Numbered from the stretch's first letter, positions 44,724 to 54,961 are shown. The stretch is DNA of 64,000 nucleotides from Shewanella denitrificans OS217 (GCF_000013765.1 NC_007954.1:3224001-3288000); one strand, 5' to 3'. The notes: generated by a model from the sequence alone, not told the origin. Numbers and translations: made by a program.

Positions 44724-46160
44724 TTAACGCTTGTCAGTTGCTTTTGAAGCCGTCCAAATCCCACCTTCCAATTGCTCATCAAGCTCTGGGAATTCTTTTA
44801 CATCAAAAATAGGCTCTTTACCCGCGCTGATTTGCTCACGGTAATCGTTAATCACTCGAATAGCTAAGCCGGATAAAAGTAACAGTGCCACTATGTTGAC
44901 TATTGCCATCAGGCCCATGGAAACATCGGCAAGATCCCACACTAGGCCAATTTTAGCTAAGGCACCAAACATCACCATCCCCAGCACAAGCAGTCTGAAC
45001 AATGGTAAGGCTTTTTTACTGTTGCCAGATAGGAACATGACGTTGGTTTCTGCATAAGAGTAATTAGCAATAATAGACGTAAAGCAAAATAACAGGATAG
45101 AAATGGCAATGAAGGCCCCCCCCCAATCACCTACATGTGACGATAATGCATTGATGGTTTTAGCAATACCATCGCCAGAGCTTGCGACATCTCCGGACAG
45201 TAAAATAATAGCAGCCGTTGCCGTACATATAACTAAGGTATCAAAAAACACCCCCATCATCTGTACAAAACCTTGGGATGCAGGATGATTGGGGTTAGGT
45301 GAGGCACTTGCCGCCACATTAGCCGCACTGCCCATGCCCGCTTCATTAGAGAATAATCCCCGCGCAATACCCGCTTGCATGGCTTGAGCAACACTGTAAG
45401 CCACGCCGCCAGCTGCCGCCTCTTGCCAACCAAAGGCGCTATTTATCACTAAGCTAAATACCGCAGGCAACTGCTCAATATTCATAAATACCACCACAAA
45501 AGCAATGGCAACATAAGCCAGCGCCATCACAGGCACAACAAATTCTGACACCTTAGCGACCTTTTTAAGCCCGCCCATGATGACGTAACCACTGAGTAAC
45601 ACTATGCCTATGCCGACATACAGTGGCTCAAAACCAAATACCTGAGTCATGGCGCCAGTAATGGTATTGGCCTGCACGGCATTAAACACTAGACCAAAAG
45701 CAATAATCAAAAACACAGAAAATAAAACGCCCATCCAGCGCTGACCTAGCCCTTTCTCCATGTAGTAAGAAGGTCCACCACGATACTGACCATCTTCATC
45801 TTTGACTTTATAAATTTGCGCTAACGTTGACTCAATCATGGCTGTCGCCATGCCAAGTACGGCGATGGCCCACATCCAAAACACGGCGCCAGGTCCCGCA
45901 GCACCAATAGCCACTGCAACCCCTGCCATGTTACCCGCACCGACCCTAGCAGCCATACTGGTACAGAAAACTTGAAACGATGACAATCCATGCTTACCGG
46001 GCCTGCGACTAATGGCCAGCACCTTTAAGCCATGGACAAAATGCGTAATTTGAATAAAGCCTAACCGAACAGTAAAAAATAAACCTGCACCTACTAGCCC
46101 ATAAACAAGTAACTTGCCCCAGAGCAAGCCATTTAAAAAGTTAACACTGGTTTCTAACAT
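44724..46160 (-). CDS. Sodium:alanine (glycine) symporter, AGCS family
   Basis: A 478-residue inner-membrane carrier with about 11 hydrophobic segments. Family hallmarks: SSFQVFCTSMAARVGAGNMAGVAVAI, AMIESTLAQIYKVKDEDGQYRGGPSYYM and ARGLFSNEAGMGSAANVAASA. The ATG at 46160 (MLETSVNFLNGLLWGK) matches family N-termini; a longer frame to 46238 adds 26 unlikely residues. Substrate (alanine versus glycine) cannot be told from sequence. Confidence 0.92.
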   Translation of the reverse strand: MLETSVNFLNGLLWGKLLVYGLVGAGLFFTVRLGFIQITHFVHGLKVLAISRRPGKHGLSSFQVFCTSMAARVGAGNMAGVAVAIGAAGPGAVFWMWAIAVLGMATAMIESTLAQIYKVKDEDGQYRGGPSYYMEKGLGQRWMGVLFSVFLIIAFGLVFNAVQANTITGAMTQVFGFEPLYVGIGIVLLSGYVIMGGLKKVAKVSEFVVPVMALAYVAIAFVVVFMNIEQLPAVFSLVINSAFGWQEAAAGGVAYSVAQAMQAGIARGLFSNEAGMGSAANVAASASPNPNHPASQGFVQMMGVFFDTLVICTATAAIILLSGDVASSGDGIAKTINALSSHVGDWGGAFIAISILLFCFTSIIANYSYAETNVMFLSGNSKKALPLFRLLVLGMVMFGALAKIGLVWDLADVSMGLMAIVNIVALLLLSGLAIRVINDYREQISAGKEPIFDVKEFPELDEQLEGGIWTASKATDKR

Positions 46161-46238
46161 ATTGCCGCTACCGCCTCGTAAATGCTGTTGCTTGTAGAAT
46201 GCTATGCTGCGATTCGTATGCAGGGAAAAGAGCCGCAA

Positions 46239-46576
46239 TTGTGAAGCTTAGCGGACCTGAGAGCAAGTTTTTGAATAAATATCAGTTATTTCATGACGAA
46301 AAATAACCAATATTATCCTCCTATGACCAGACTTACCTCTTGCTCTACAACACAGACTTAGTGATCCAGTTCACATTACGTTGATCTTAAACCTAAGTTC
46401 GCCCAGCCTAATAAAATCAAAAATACCACTATATTTCAGAAAGATAAGAGCAAACTTCACTAACTGAAAACTCACCACTCAGCCTCCATGGTGCAAAGTT
46501 AGATCGGGGACACATTTTCGTAATTAAATTACAACTACATTATCAGCATCAGATTGAAATTATTTTTGATTGCAAC
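46239..46576. other. Divergent intergenic region, symporter / phosphoketolase
   Basis: About 340 AT-rich bases containing the promoters of both divergent genes. No riboswitch, repeat or operator was recognised. Confidence 0.4.
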
Positions 46577-46589
46577 AGTGAGGCTGAAC

Positions 46590-48956
46590 ATGACACAAGC
46601 TAACGAAATTAAGGCGCTTAAAAAGTATGTTAGAGCAACAAACTTTTTAGCCACCTCTCAAATCTACCTTAAGCAAAACGTCCTCTACAAACGTCAGCTT
46701 GAGCACACAGATATTAAGCCTAGATTACTGGGGCACTGGGGAACTTGCCCAGGGATCAACTTTGTCTACGCCAACATAAACCGACTTATCGTTAAGCATA
46801 ATCGTGAATTTATCTATCTTGTAGGCCCAGGTCATGGCTTCCCTGCGGTGCAGGCCAACCTATTTATGGAAGGTTCCCTAAGCCATTTTTATCCAGAAAC
46901 CATCCCATTTACAGAAACTGGCATCGAAGATATTTGTAAAAAATTCTCAGCGGCATACGGTTATCCATCACATGCTAACCCAGAAGCCCCAGGCCAAATC
47001 CTTGAAGGTGGTGAGCTAGGTTATTCCTTGTCTGTCGCATGGGGCTCTGTGCTCGATAACCCCAACCTGATTGCAGCCTGTTTAATTGGTGATGGTGAAG
47101 CTGAAACTGGACCACTGGCCGCCTCTTGGTACGCTAACCGCTTAGTGTCTCCAGCCAATAACGGTGCGGTATTGCCAATCGTGCATATCAATGGCTATAA
47201 AATTTCAGGTCCCACTCGCATGGGCCGCATGAGCCATGAAGAACTTGATTTAGAATTCCGCGGTCTGGGCTATCACCCCATCATTGTCGATGACGAACAG
47301 GATACTGACATCTATGAGCAGATGACAGCGGCAATGGATTTATCCTATGAGATGATCACCGACATACAGCGCCGCGCTCGCTCTGGTGAAGATGTGGTTA
47401 AGCCGCGCTGGCCGGTGATCTTAATGAGAACAGCTAAAGGCTGGACGGGTACCTCTGAATACGCAGGTAAAAAGCTTGAAGGCAACTGCGAATCTCACCA
47501 AGTTATCGTTAACAATTGTGCTACCGACAAGGGCCACCTAAACGCGCTTGATCAATGGCTCGCCAGCTACAAATTTGATGAACTAGTACAAACCACTGAA
47601 ACTGGCGAATTAGTATTTGATAAAGACATTTTATTGCTAATACCACCAAAAGACTTATGCTGTGGCCGCCAACGCTTAAGCTACGGTGGTGAAGTGGTAC
47701 GTGCCTTAGCTAATCCAGATTTGGCTAAGCTGGGTTATGGCGCCGAAACCCCGCGTGGACAACGTGGTTACTCCATGTTGAAAATGGGCCAGTGGATGCG
47801 TGATGCATTTAAACTGAACCGCGATCAACGTAATCTGCGTATCTTCAGCCCAGATGAAACCTATTCAAACCAACTTCAAGCCGTGTTTGAAGAAACAGAT
47901 CGCGCTTGGCAGTGGCCAATTGAAAGCTGGGATCAAGATATGTCTCGTGATGGCCGCGTGATTGAGTTGCTGTCAGAGAACTTGCTGTTCGGTATGTTAC
48001 ACGGTTACACAGTAACGGGTCGTCACGGCATGTTCCCAACGTATGAGGCTTTCTCTCAAGTTGTCTCTTCTATGGCAGACCAATACTGTAAATATGTGCA
48101 TGCAAGCCAAGGTATACATTTTCGTAAGCCCATTCCTGCGTGTAACGTCGTATTGTCTTCACTGCTAGAGCGCCAAGATCACAACGGTTATTCTCACCAG
48201 AACCCGTCTTTCCTAGGCGCCATGCTAGAGAAGCACCCCAACATTATCTCGGCTTATTTACCCGCAGATGCTAACAGCACCTTGGTTTACACCGAACGTG
48301 CTTATGGAGATCGCGATAAACTCAACATTATCGTCGCCGGAAAGAAATCGCTACCCCAGTGGTTATCGCTGGATGAAGCCCGCAAGCAGGCCAAAGATGG
48401 CATCATGGTGTGGGATTTTGCCTCTGATGAAAACCCAGACGTGGTACTGGCTGGTTGTGGTGATTACGCCACTCAAGAATGCATGGCCTCACTAGTACTA
48501 ATCCGTGAGATTTTACCCAGAGTGCGCATCCGTTTTGTCAGTGTGTCAGAACTTCACAGCAGCGGCTTAGGTAGCCTTAAGTTCCAAAGCAAGCCTTGGA
48601 TGATGGATGAAGTCTTCACCGAAGATAAAGGCGTGGTATTTAACTATCATGGCTATCCAAACACCATCAAAAAGCTAGTATTTGATTATAAGGGTAACCG
48701 TCGTTTCCGCATCAAGGGTTATGAAGAAGAAGGTTCAACGACTACACCCTTTGACATGGGCGTGCGTAATGGTACTTCGCGCTACCACTTAGTTATCGAT
48801 ATGGCTTACAAGTTGTTCCAACAAGGGGTGATTGATGAAACGCAACACGTTCGCATCACTACCGATATGTTACAACGTCTGGTTGACCACAAGAATTACA
48901 TCAAAGCCAACGGCGTAGATCCAGTTGAAATCGAAAACTGGGTATGGACTCGCTAA
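46590..48956 (+). CDS. xfp: Phosphoketolase
   Basis: TPP enzyme cleaving xylulose-5-phosphate (and often fructose-6-phosphate) with phosphate to acetyl-phosphate plus glyceraldehyde-3-phosphate or erythrose-4-phosphate. The 788-residue protein matches the family: GHWGTCPGINFVYAN, VGPGHGFPAVQANLFMEGS, TPP motif IGDGEAETGPLAASW, HINGYKISGPTRMGRM, and the C-terminal GTSRYHLVIDMAYK. ATG at 46590 with GTGAGG upstream is chosen over a TTG at 46554. No acetate kinase gene is adjacent. tal-pgi lie 3.4 kb downstream. Confidence 0.94.
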   Translation: MTQANEIKALKKYVRATNFLATSQIYLKQNVLYKRQLEHTDIKPRLLGHWGTCPGINFVYANINRLIVKHNREFIYLVGPGHGFPAVQANLFMEGSLSHFYPETIPFTETGIEDICKKFSAAYGYPSHANPEAPGQILEGGELGYSLSVAWGSVLDNPNLIAACLIGDGEAETGPLAASWYANRLVSPANNGAVLPIVHINGYKISGPTRMGRMSHEELDLEFRGLGYHPIIVDDEQDTDIYEQMTAAMDLSYEMITDIQRRARSGEDVVKPRWPVILMRTAKGWTGTSEYAGKKLEGNCESHQVIVNNCATDKGHLNALDQWLASYKFDELVQTTETGELVFDKDILLLIPPKDLCCGRQRLSYGGEVVRALANPDLAKLGYGAETPRGQRGYSMLKMGQWMRDAFKLNRDQRNLRIFSPDETYSNQLQAVFEETDRAWQWPIESWDQDMSRDGRVIELLSENLLFGMLHGYTVTGRHGMFPTYEAFSQVVSSMADQYCKYVHASQGIHFRKPIPACNVVLSSLLERQDHNGYSHQNPSFLGAMLEKHPNIISAYLPADANSTLVYTERAYGDRDKLNIIVAGKKSLPQWLSLDEARKQAKDGIMVWDFASDENPDVVLAGCGDYATQECMASLVLIREILPRVRIRFVSVSELHSSGLGSLKFQSKPWMMDEVFTEDKGVVFNYHGYPNTIKKLVFDYKGNRRFRIKGYEEEGSTTTPFDMGVRNGTSRYHLVIDMAYKLFQQGVIDETQHVRITTDMLQRLVDHKNYIKANGVDPVEIENWVWTR

Positions 48957-49021
48957 TATTGAGGCTAAATAAGGTTAGGCGTTATGTCTTAACAACATGA
49001 CCTAGCAAAACCACAATTAAC

Positions 49022-49054
49022 AATGCGCCCTTATTAATGGGCGCATTTGTTTTT
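49022..49054 (+). terminator. Terminator of the phosphoketolase gene
   Basis: AATGCGCCC / GGGCGCATT with an 8-base loop, followed by TGTTTTT. Confidence 0.8.
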
Positions 49055-49231
49055 AAAACATAAAAACAACAAAAGACAAAGAAAAGCCTTGATATTCTGG
49101 ATATTAGTTATTTTTACTACCATAATTGGCCACGCCAATTACTAGAGAAATGACTCTCCACAATAAGTGTTGGCAATACCGATTCGAGTTGCAAAAACAA
49201 GAGAGCGGTATATTTATGGAGTATAATAACT

Positions 49232-50353
49232 ATGGACTTAATTATGATGAAGAACACATTAAAGGTTGTATTACTCACCTCAATGTTACCTTTTTCCGCT
49301 AGCGCAGATGAAGGTCTAACACCTTGGTATGTTGGCACTGGCGTAGGGATTAACAACTACGAACCCAACTGTGATTTAATGACCATGAAGACCTGTAGCA
49401 AAGACGACCCCTATGCATGGGACGTACACGGCGGCTACCTATTTAACGAAAACTTTGGTATCGAATTGGGCTACCTAGATTTAGGCCGTGCCGAGTGGAC
49501 CGATTATAGTAACAAATCACATGACGTAGGTGCACGTGGTCTGTCTTTAGGTTTAGTGGCTCTATTTCCACTGGCTAACAAATGGAGCATCACTGCTGAA
49601 GCTGGTGCAATGAACTACCTTATTTATAATAAGAAACAGTGGCACACTGAATACTACAGTGACAGCGGTGTAGCCCCTTATGTTGGTGCTGGCATAGGTT
49701 ATAATTTTACTGATAACTTAATGTTGCAAGCTAAGTACCGACGTTATGAAAACCTTGATGAAAAACAGTGGAACACACTGTCAATGGAAAGCAACTACTG
49801 GGGCTTAGCACTAAACTATCGCTTCGGCACTGCGGCTAAACCAGCTGCTAAACCAGCTCCAATAGCCCCTGCAGCACCAGGCGACGCTGACAAAGACGGC
49901 GTGAACGACAACATTGATAAGTGTCCTAACACACCTATGACTCACAAAGTTGACGCTAAAGGGTGTTCAGTGTATGAGTTTGTTACTCAAAAATATGACC
50001 TAGGTAGCATATTGTTCGATAACGATTCATCAGTTATCAAACCAGGTGCTTATTCCGATGTTGAGATTTTAGTGTCTCACCTAGAAAAATATCCACAGCA
50101 CACTGTGGTTATCGAAGGTCACGCCTCTAACGTAGGTACTCCTGACTATAACTTACTGCTTTCTGAGCGTCGTGCTAATGCCGTTGCTGCTTTAGTGACA
50201 AGCAAGTACAAAATCAATGGTAGCCGTATTAAGTCAGTTGGCTATGGTCTTACTAAGCCACAGATGGCAGGTAACAGCGCTGAAGCTCACAGACTTAACC
50301 GTCGCATCGAAGCAATTGTTACCGGCACTGAGAAGCGTGTAGTGCTTCGTTAA
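49232..50353 (+). CDS. OmpA-family outer-membrane protein (first tandem copy)
   Basis: A 373-residue protein: signal peptide (cut near SASA|DEG), an OmpA-like 8-strand barrel (about 27-205, starting TPWYVGTGVGINNYE), an Ala/Pro linker, a thrombospondin-3-like calcium segment DADKDGVNDNIDKCPNTP, and a C-terminal OmpA/MotB peptidoglycan-binding domain (FDNDSSVIKPGA, VIEGHASNVGTPDYNLLLSERRA with the conserved Asp and Arg). Two Cys in NCDLMTMKTCSKDD probably form a loop disulfide. GGAG precedes the start. Links the outer membrane to the cell wall. Confidence 0.93.
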   Translation: MDLIMMKNTLKVVLLTSMLPFSASADEGLTPWYVGTGVGINNYEPNCDLMTMKTCSKDDPYAWDVHGGYLFNENFGIELGYLDLGRAEWTDYSNKSHDVGARGLSLGLVALFPLANKWSITAEAGAMNYLIYNKKQWHTEYYSDSGVAPYVGAGIGYNFTDNLMLQAKYRRYENLDEKQWNTLSMESNYWGLALNYRFGTAAKPAAKPAPIAPAAPGDADKDGVNDNIDKCPNTPMTHKVDAKGCSVYEFVTQKYDLGSILFDNDSSVIKPGAYSDVEILVSHLEKYPQHTVVIEGHASNVGTPDYNLLLSERRANAVAALVTSKYKINGSRIKSVGYGLTKPQMAGNSAEAHRLNRRIEAIVTGTEKRVVLR

Positions 50354-50457
50354 TTAACTGCACATGTTATTTAAGTAGCGGGGATAATGACATTGCTGGC
50401 CCCCTTAACTTAAGTTGTACTGCAGTAATAGGATTAAGTGCGACTAACATAATATTT

Positions 50458-50484
50458 AATCGCTACCTAGGTAGCGATTTTTTT
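50458..50484 (+). terminator. Terminator of the first ompA copy
   Basis: AATCGCTACC TAGGTAGCGATT, nearly perfect palindrome, followed by seven T's; 105 bases after the stop. Confidence 0.83.
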
Positions 50485-50873
50485 GCTCATTTTTTATGTA
50501 AACCCTACCAATGTCGTCCATATCCATAATCCTTTTATAGCGTTATACCCATCACAATGGCAAAGGCTTTCATCGTCTTAGATAAAAGAGACCAAACCGA
50601 GCTCCGACAGCAAGTACGTTCAATTTTCGTACAAAGCATTAACAATAAGCGCAAGATAAATCATTAGCTTATGCAGCATTGTCAATAGAATATATGGCGT
50701 TTATTTCAGTTAAAACGCAAAAATAAATCCTTTAACCTCTGGATATTGATTGTTTTTACAACCATAATCCGCGTCGCCAGCTACAAGAGAAAAGAATCAC
50801 CACAATAAGTGCTGGCAATGTCGATTCTGCTTGCAATAACAAGAGAACGGCATACTGGTGGAGTAAAATAACA

Positions 50874-52007
50874 ATGGACTTACACATGATGATGAACACA
50901 TTAAAAGTAGTATTACTCACCTCAATGTTACCTTTTGCAGCAAGCGCAGCAGAAGAACTCACTCCTTGGTATGTTGGCGGCGGCGTTGGCGTTAACAACT
51001 ACGAACCAAGCTGTGACCTAAAAACCATGAAGACCTGTGGCAAAGACGACCCGTACGCATGGGACGTGTTTGGTGGTTATATGTTCAACGAATATTTTGG
51101 TCTTGAATTGGGCTACCGCGACCTAGGCCGCGCCGAATGGACAGATTACAGCAACAAATCACACGATGTTGGCGCTCGTGGTGCATCACTAGGCCTAGTG
51201 GCTCTTATTCCGCTAGCTAATAACTGGAGCATCACTGCAGAAGCGGGTGCTTTTAATTATTTACTTTCTAACAAAAAGCAAACTAGCACTGAATATTACA
51301 GTGATAGTGGTGTAGCACCTTATATTGGTGCCGGTATAGGCTACAACTTTACCGAAAACTTAATGTTACAAGCTAAATACCGTCGTTATGAAACACTTAA
51401 CGAAAAACAGTGGGATACACTGTCGATGGAAAGCAACTACTGGGGCCTAGCACTAAGCTACCGCTTCGGTACTGCCGCAAAACCTGTTGCAGCTAAACCA
51501 GCTCCTGTAGCCCCTATGGCTCCAGCTGTACCAGGTGATGCTGATAAAGACGGCGTGAACGATAACATTGATAAGTGCCCTGACACACCTATGACTCACA
51601 AAGTCGATGCTACAGGCTGTTCAGTGTATGAGTTTGTGACAAAAATGTATGACCTAGGCAAGGTGTTATTCGATAACGATTCCGCGGTTATCAAACCAGG
51701 TTATTATGCTGATATGGAAATTCTAGGCGACCACCTAGTGAAGTATCCAGCACACACAGTGATCATCGAAGGCCATGCATCAAATGTCGGCAAACCTGAT
51801 TACAATATGTCGTTATCAGAGCGCCGAGCTCAAGCGGTAGCCACTGCATTAATGACTAAATACGGCATCAGTGCAAGTCGTATCAAGTCTGTAGGTTATG
51901 GTGTGACTAAGCCTAAAATGGCTGGTAACACTGCAGAAGCTCACAGAGTGAACCGTCGCATCGAAGCGATTGTAACTGGTACAGAGAAGCGCGTAGTACT
52001 ACGTTAA
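50874..52007 (+). CDS. OmpA-family outer-membrane protein (second tandem copy)
   Basis: A 377-residue paralogue of the preceding protein, alike along its whole length: same signal peptide pattern, barrel starting TPWYVGGGVGVNNYE, Cys pair CDLKTMKTC, slightly longer Pro/Ala linker, DADKDGVNDNIDKC segment, and OmpA domain with HASNVGKPDYNMSLSERRA. Differences cluster in barrel loops (e.g. KKQTSTEYYS versus KKQWHTEYYS) and the linker. GGTGGAG ribosome binding site. It has its own conserved 5' region and terminator, so it is likely transcribed alone. Confidence 0.93.
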   Translation: MDLHMMMNTLKVVLLTSMLPFAASAAEELTPWYVGGGVGVNNYEPSCDLKTMKTCGKDDPYAWDVFGGYMFNEYFGLELGYRDLGRAEWTDYSNKSHDVGARGASLGLVALIPLANNWSITAEAGAFNYLLSNKKQTSTEYYSDSGVAPYIGAGIGYNFTENLMLQAKYRRYETLNEKQWDTLSMESNYWGLALSYRFGTAAKPVAAKPAPVAPMAPAVPGDADKDGVNDNIDKCPDTPMTHKVDATGCSVYEFVTKMYDLGKVLFDNDSAVIKPGYYADMEILGDHLVKYPAHTVIIEGHASNVGKPDYNMSLSERRAQAVATALMTKYGISASRIKSVGYGVTKPKMAGNTAEAHRVNRRIEAIVTGTEKRVVLR

Positions 52008-52023
52008 TCATTGATACCTTATG

Positions 52024-52053
52024 AAAGTCGCAGCCTTGGCTGCGACTTTTTTA
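52024..52053 (+). terminator. Terminator of the second ompA copy
   Basis: AAAGTCGCAGCC TT GGCTGCGACTTT followed by TTTTA, 16 bases after the stop. Confidence 0.9.
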
Positions 52054-52328
52054 TTTCTCTAGATTTACTTCTGTAGCCCCGTACATTAATACTCAAAGTA
52101 CGTTTAACCCAACTGCCCTACTCTATGCTAACCAACCTCAGCCATTCATCGGTATTTATCTTTCATATAACGGCAACTTAATTTGGTGCTTAAATACAGT
52201 TCCTAAGCAAAAAATCTAACTATTGCCACTATTTTGGTAATTTATTTACAACTCTTGTTGGAATATGCGCTAAAATCGCTTCTAATAACAGCATATACAA
52301 TACCCATTGCTTTCAGAGGACATTCTTC
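52054..52328. other. Region upstream of tal
   Basis: About 275 bases without a gene. A -10-like TAAAAT is seen near 52270 but its -35 partner is poor. Nothing else recognised. Confidence 0.35.
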
Positions 52329-53282
52329 ATGGCTAACACACTCGCACAGCTTAAATCACTGACCACTATCGTTGCCGATACCGGCGACATCGAAGCGATT
52401 AAGCGTTATCAGCCGCAAGATGCGACCACCAATCCATCACTGATCCTAAAAGCGTCGCAAATTCCTGAATACGCACCTTACATAGATCAAGCCATCGCCT
52501 GGGCTAAGACGCAAAGTAACGACGTCGCCCAGCAAATAGAAGATGCCGGCGATAAGCTTGCAGTCACTATCGGCGTTGAAATTTTAAAATATGTGCCAGG
52601 GCGCATGTCTACCGAAGTCGATGCACGCTTATCTTTCGATAAACAAAAGTCTATCGATAAAGCCCACAAGCTGATTAAGTTATATCAAGAAGCCGGCATT
52701 GATAAATCACGTATTTTGATCAAACTAGCCTCTACGTGGGAAGGTATTTGCGCCGCCAAAGAGCTTGAACAAGAAGGCATCAACTGTAACTTAACCTTAT
52801 TGTTTAGCTTTGCTCAAGCCCGCGCCTGCGCCGAAGCTGGGGTTTACTTAGTGTCGCCTTTTGTTGGTCGCATTTTAGATTGGTATAAGAAAGACACAGG
52901 CCAAGATTACACAGCAGAAACCGACCCTGGCGTTATCTCGGTTACTGAGATTTATAACTACTACAAACAGCATGGTCACAACACTGTGGTTATGGGTGCA
53001 AGTTTTAGAAACACAGGTGAAATCATCGAACTTGCCGGTTGCGATCGTTTAACCATAGGCCCAGCCCTGTTAGAAGAATTAGCCAACAGCGACCAGCTTG
53101 TAGTGCAAAAGCTAAAACCTGCTCTAACACAAACAGCAGCACCTGCACCTATGAGTGAAGCCGAGTTCCGTTGGGACTTTAATGAAGATGCCATGGCAGT
53201 AGATAAGCTTGCAGAAGGCATACGTAACTTCGCCATAGACCAAGGCAAACTTGAAGTCATGCTAAAAGCAAAACTGGCTTAG
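52329..53282 (+). CDS. tal: Transaldolase
   Basis: Pentose phosphate enzyme exchanging a dihydroxyacetone unit between sedoheptulose-7-phosphate and glyceraldehyde-3-phosphate. The 317-residue protein has DATTNPSLILKA (30-41), Schiff-base Lys in RILIKLASTWEGI (near 132), NCNLTLLFSFAQA and SPFVGRILDW. GAGG site upstream. pgi follows after 16 bases, so they form one transcript. Confidence 0.97.
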   Translation: MANTLAQLKSLTTIVADTGDIEAIKRYQPQDATTNPSLILKASQIPEYAPYIDQAIAWAKTQSNDVAQQIEDAGDKLAVTIGVEILKYVPGRMSTEVDARLSFDKQKSIDKAHKLIKLYQEAGIDKSRILIKLASTWEGICAAKELEQEGINCNLTLLFSFAQARACAEAGVYLVSPFVGRILDWYKKDTGQDYTAETDPGVISVTEIYNYYKQHGHNTVVMGASFRNTGEIIELAGCDRLTIGPALLEELANSDQLVVQKLKPALTQTAAPAPMSEAEFRWDFNEDAMAVDKLAEGIRNFAIDQGKLEVMLKAKLA

Positions 53283-53298
53283 TTTTAAGGGGTTTCCC

Positions 53299-54936
53299 AT
53301 GACACAACTTACTCAAAGCAGCTGCTGGCAGGCCCTTATTGCCGATGCAGCCAAGCTGCCTCACATGCGAGACTTATTTGCTCAAAACCCTCAAAGGTTT
53401 GAGCAGATGAGCCTGAACGCCTGTGGTCTTTTTTTGGACTACTCAAAAAACCGTGCGGATGAGACCACACTTAAACTATTATTTTCATTAGCGAAAGAAG
53501 CAAAGCTTACAGAAAAAATAGCCGCCATGTTTAATGGTGACATTATTAATACCACTGAGCAGCGCGCAGTATTACATACCGCCCTTCGCAGTAAAGCCTG
53601 CCAAGATATACGCGTCGATGGGGTTAATATTGTCCCAGAAGTGCAGCAAACCTTGGATAAAATGGCTCAATTTGTGGATTCAGTGCAAACTGGACAATGC
53701 AAAGGCTACACAGGCAAGCGCATCACTGACATAGTCAGCATTGGTATTGGTGGCTCATTCTTAGGCCCTAAGATAGTCTCACAAGCGCTACGCCCTTATT
53801 GGAAGGCCGGGCTTAATTGCCATTTCGTTGCCAATGTCGATGCCAGTTCAATTTGTGAAAAATTAAAGCTGCTTAATGCTGAAACCACTTTGTTTGTTAT
53901 GTCATCAAAGTCTTTTGGCACTCAAGAAACCTTGACCAATACCTTAAGCGCTAAAGATTGGTTCTTAGACCAAGGCGCCACTCAGGCTGATATCGCTAAG
54001 CACTTCGTTGCTGTGACCTCAAACGTCACCAAGGCCACTGAATTTGGCATGGACGCAGACAATATTTTCCCTATGTGGGACTGGGTCGGTGGTCGATATT
54101 CTCTGTGGTCAGCCATAGGATTACCTATTGCGCTATTAATTGGTATGGACAATTTCCGTTTGCTGCTCGATGGCGCCCATCAAATGGATGAGCACGTTAA
54201 AGCCGCGCCATTAGAGCAAAACATGCCAGTCATCATGGCGCTGTTGTCTGTGCTTTATACTAATTTCCATGGGGCTCAGTCTCATGTGGTATTGACCTAT
54301 GACCATTATTTACGTGGGCTCCCTGCCTATTTCCAGCAACTCGATATGGAAAGCAATGGTAAATCGGTAACCTTAAATGGCACTCAAGTGGATTACAGCA
54401 CAGGGCCTGTCATTTGGGGCGGTGAAGGCACCAATGGTCAGCACGCTTACCACCAATTGTTGCATCAAGGCACAGCACTTATTCCTGCCGATTTTATTAT
54501 GCCATTGCAAAGTCATAATCCGCTGGGCGAACACCATGCACAACTTGCATCTAACTGTTTTGGTCAAACTCAAGCCCTAATGCAAGGTCGAACCTTCGAA
54601 GAGGCCATGGCAGAGCTTTCTCAAAGCTCACTTAATGAAGCCGATAAAACCCTCATCGCTAAACACAAGGTGATGCTGGGCAACAAGCCTAGTAACACCT
54701 TGCTGATGGATAAGCTAACGCCGCAAACCTTAGGTTCGCTTATCGCACTCTATGAGCACAGAACCTTAGTACAAGGCGCGATTTGGCAAATTAACTCATT
54801 CGATCAGTGGGGTGTTGAGCTTGGAAAGCAGCTCGGCAATGATGTGCTAGCTCGAATTGGTGCGGCGCACAATGCCACAGAACTCGATTCATCCAGCAAT
54901 GCACTGATAAATCGGTTCAGGCAAGGTAAAATTTAA
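53299..54936 (+). CDS. pgi: Glucose-6-phosphate isomerase
   Basis: Interconverts glucose-6-phosphate and fructose-6-phosphate. The 545-residue protein is full length, with GIGGSFLGPKIVSQAL, SSKSFGTQETLTN (phosphate binding), the catalytic region VIWGGEGTNGQHAYHQLLHQGT (Glu and His) and C-terminal INSFDQWGVELGKQL. Second gene of tal-pgi. It is also the exit point for fructose-6-phosphate from the GlcNAc pathway. Confidence 0.97.
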   Translation: MTQLTQSSCWQALIADAAKLPHMRDLFAQNPQRFEQMSLNACGLFLDYSKNRADETTLKLLFSLAKEAKLTEKIAAMFNGDIINTTEQRAVLHTALRSKACQDIRVDGVNIVPEVQQTLDKMAQFVDSVQTGQCKGYTGKRITDIVSIGIGGSFLGPKIVSQALRPYWKAGLNCHFVANVDASSICEKLKLLNAETTLFVMSSKSFGTQETLTNTLSAKDWFLDQGATQADIAKHFVAVTSNVTKATEFGMDADNIFPMWDWVGGRYSLWSAIGLPIALLIGMDNFRLLLDGAHQMDEHVKAAPLEQNMPVIMALLSVLYTNFHGAQSHVVLTYDHYLRGLPAYFQQLDMESNGKSVTLNGTQVDYSTGPVIWGGEGTNGQHAYHQLLHQGTALIPADFIMPLQSHNPLGEHHAQLASNCFGQTQALMQGRTFEEAMAELSQSSLNEADKTLIAKHKVMLGNKPSNTLLMDKLTPQTLGSLIALYEHRTLVQGAIWQINSFDQWGVELGKQLGNDVLARIGAAHNATELDSSSNALINRFRQGKI

Positions 54937-54961
54937 GCTCACAATCAGTGCTATGCCCAAT

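Larger units (their letters stand above)
49086..52007 (+). repeat. Tandem duplication of an ompA gene with its upstream region
   Basis: Two directly repeated units (about 49086-50353 and 50740-52007) share not only the coding sequence but also about 130 bases before each start, e.g. CACAATAAGTG-TGGCAAT and AACAAGAGA-CGG-AT. The stretch between (50354-50739) is unrelated. The duplication is old: many silent and some amino-acid changes have built up. Confidence 0.8.

Noticed and set aside
49117..50998. Two similar minus-strand frames (49117-49356 and 50756-50998) opposite the ompA starts
   Set aside because: Their similarity is a by-product of the ompA duplication; they overlap the coding starts and 5' regions and show no start signals.
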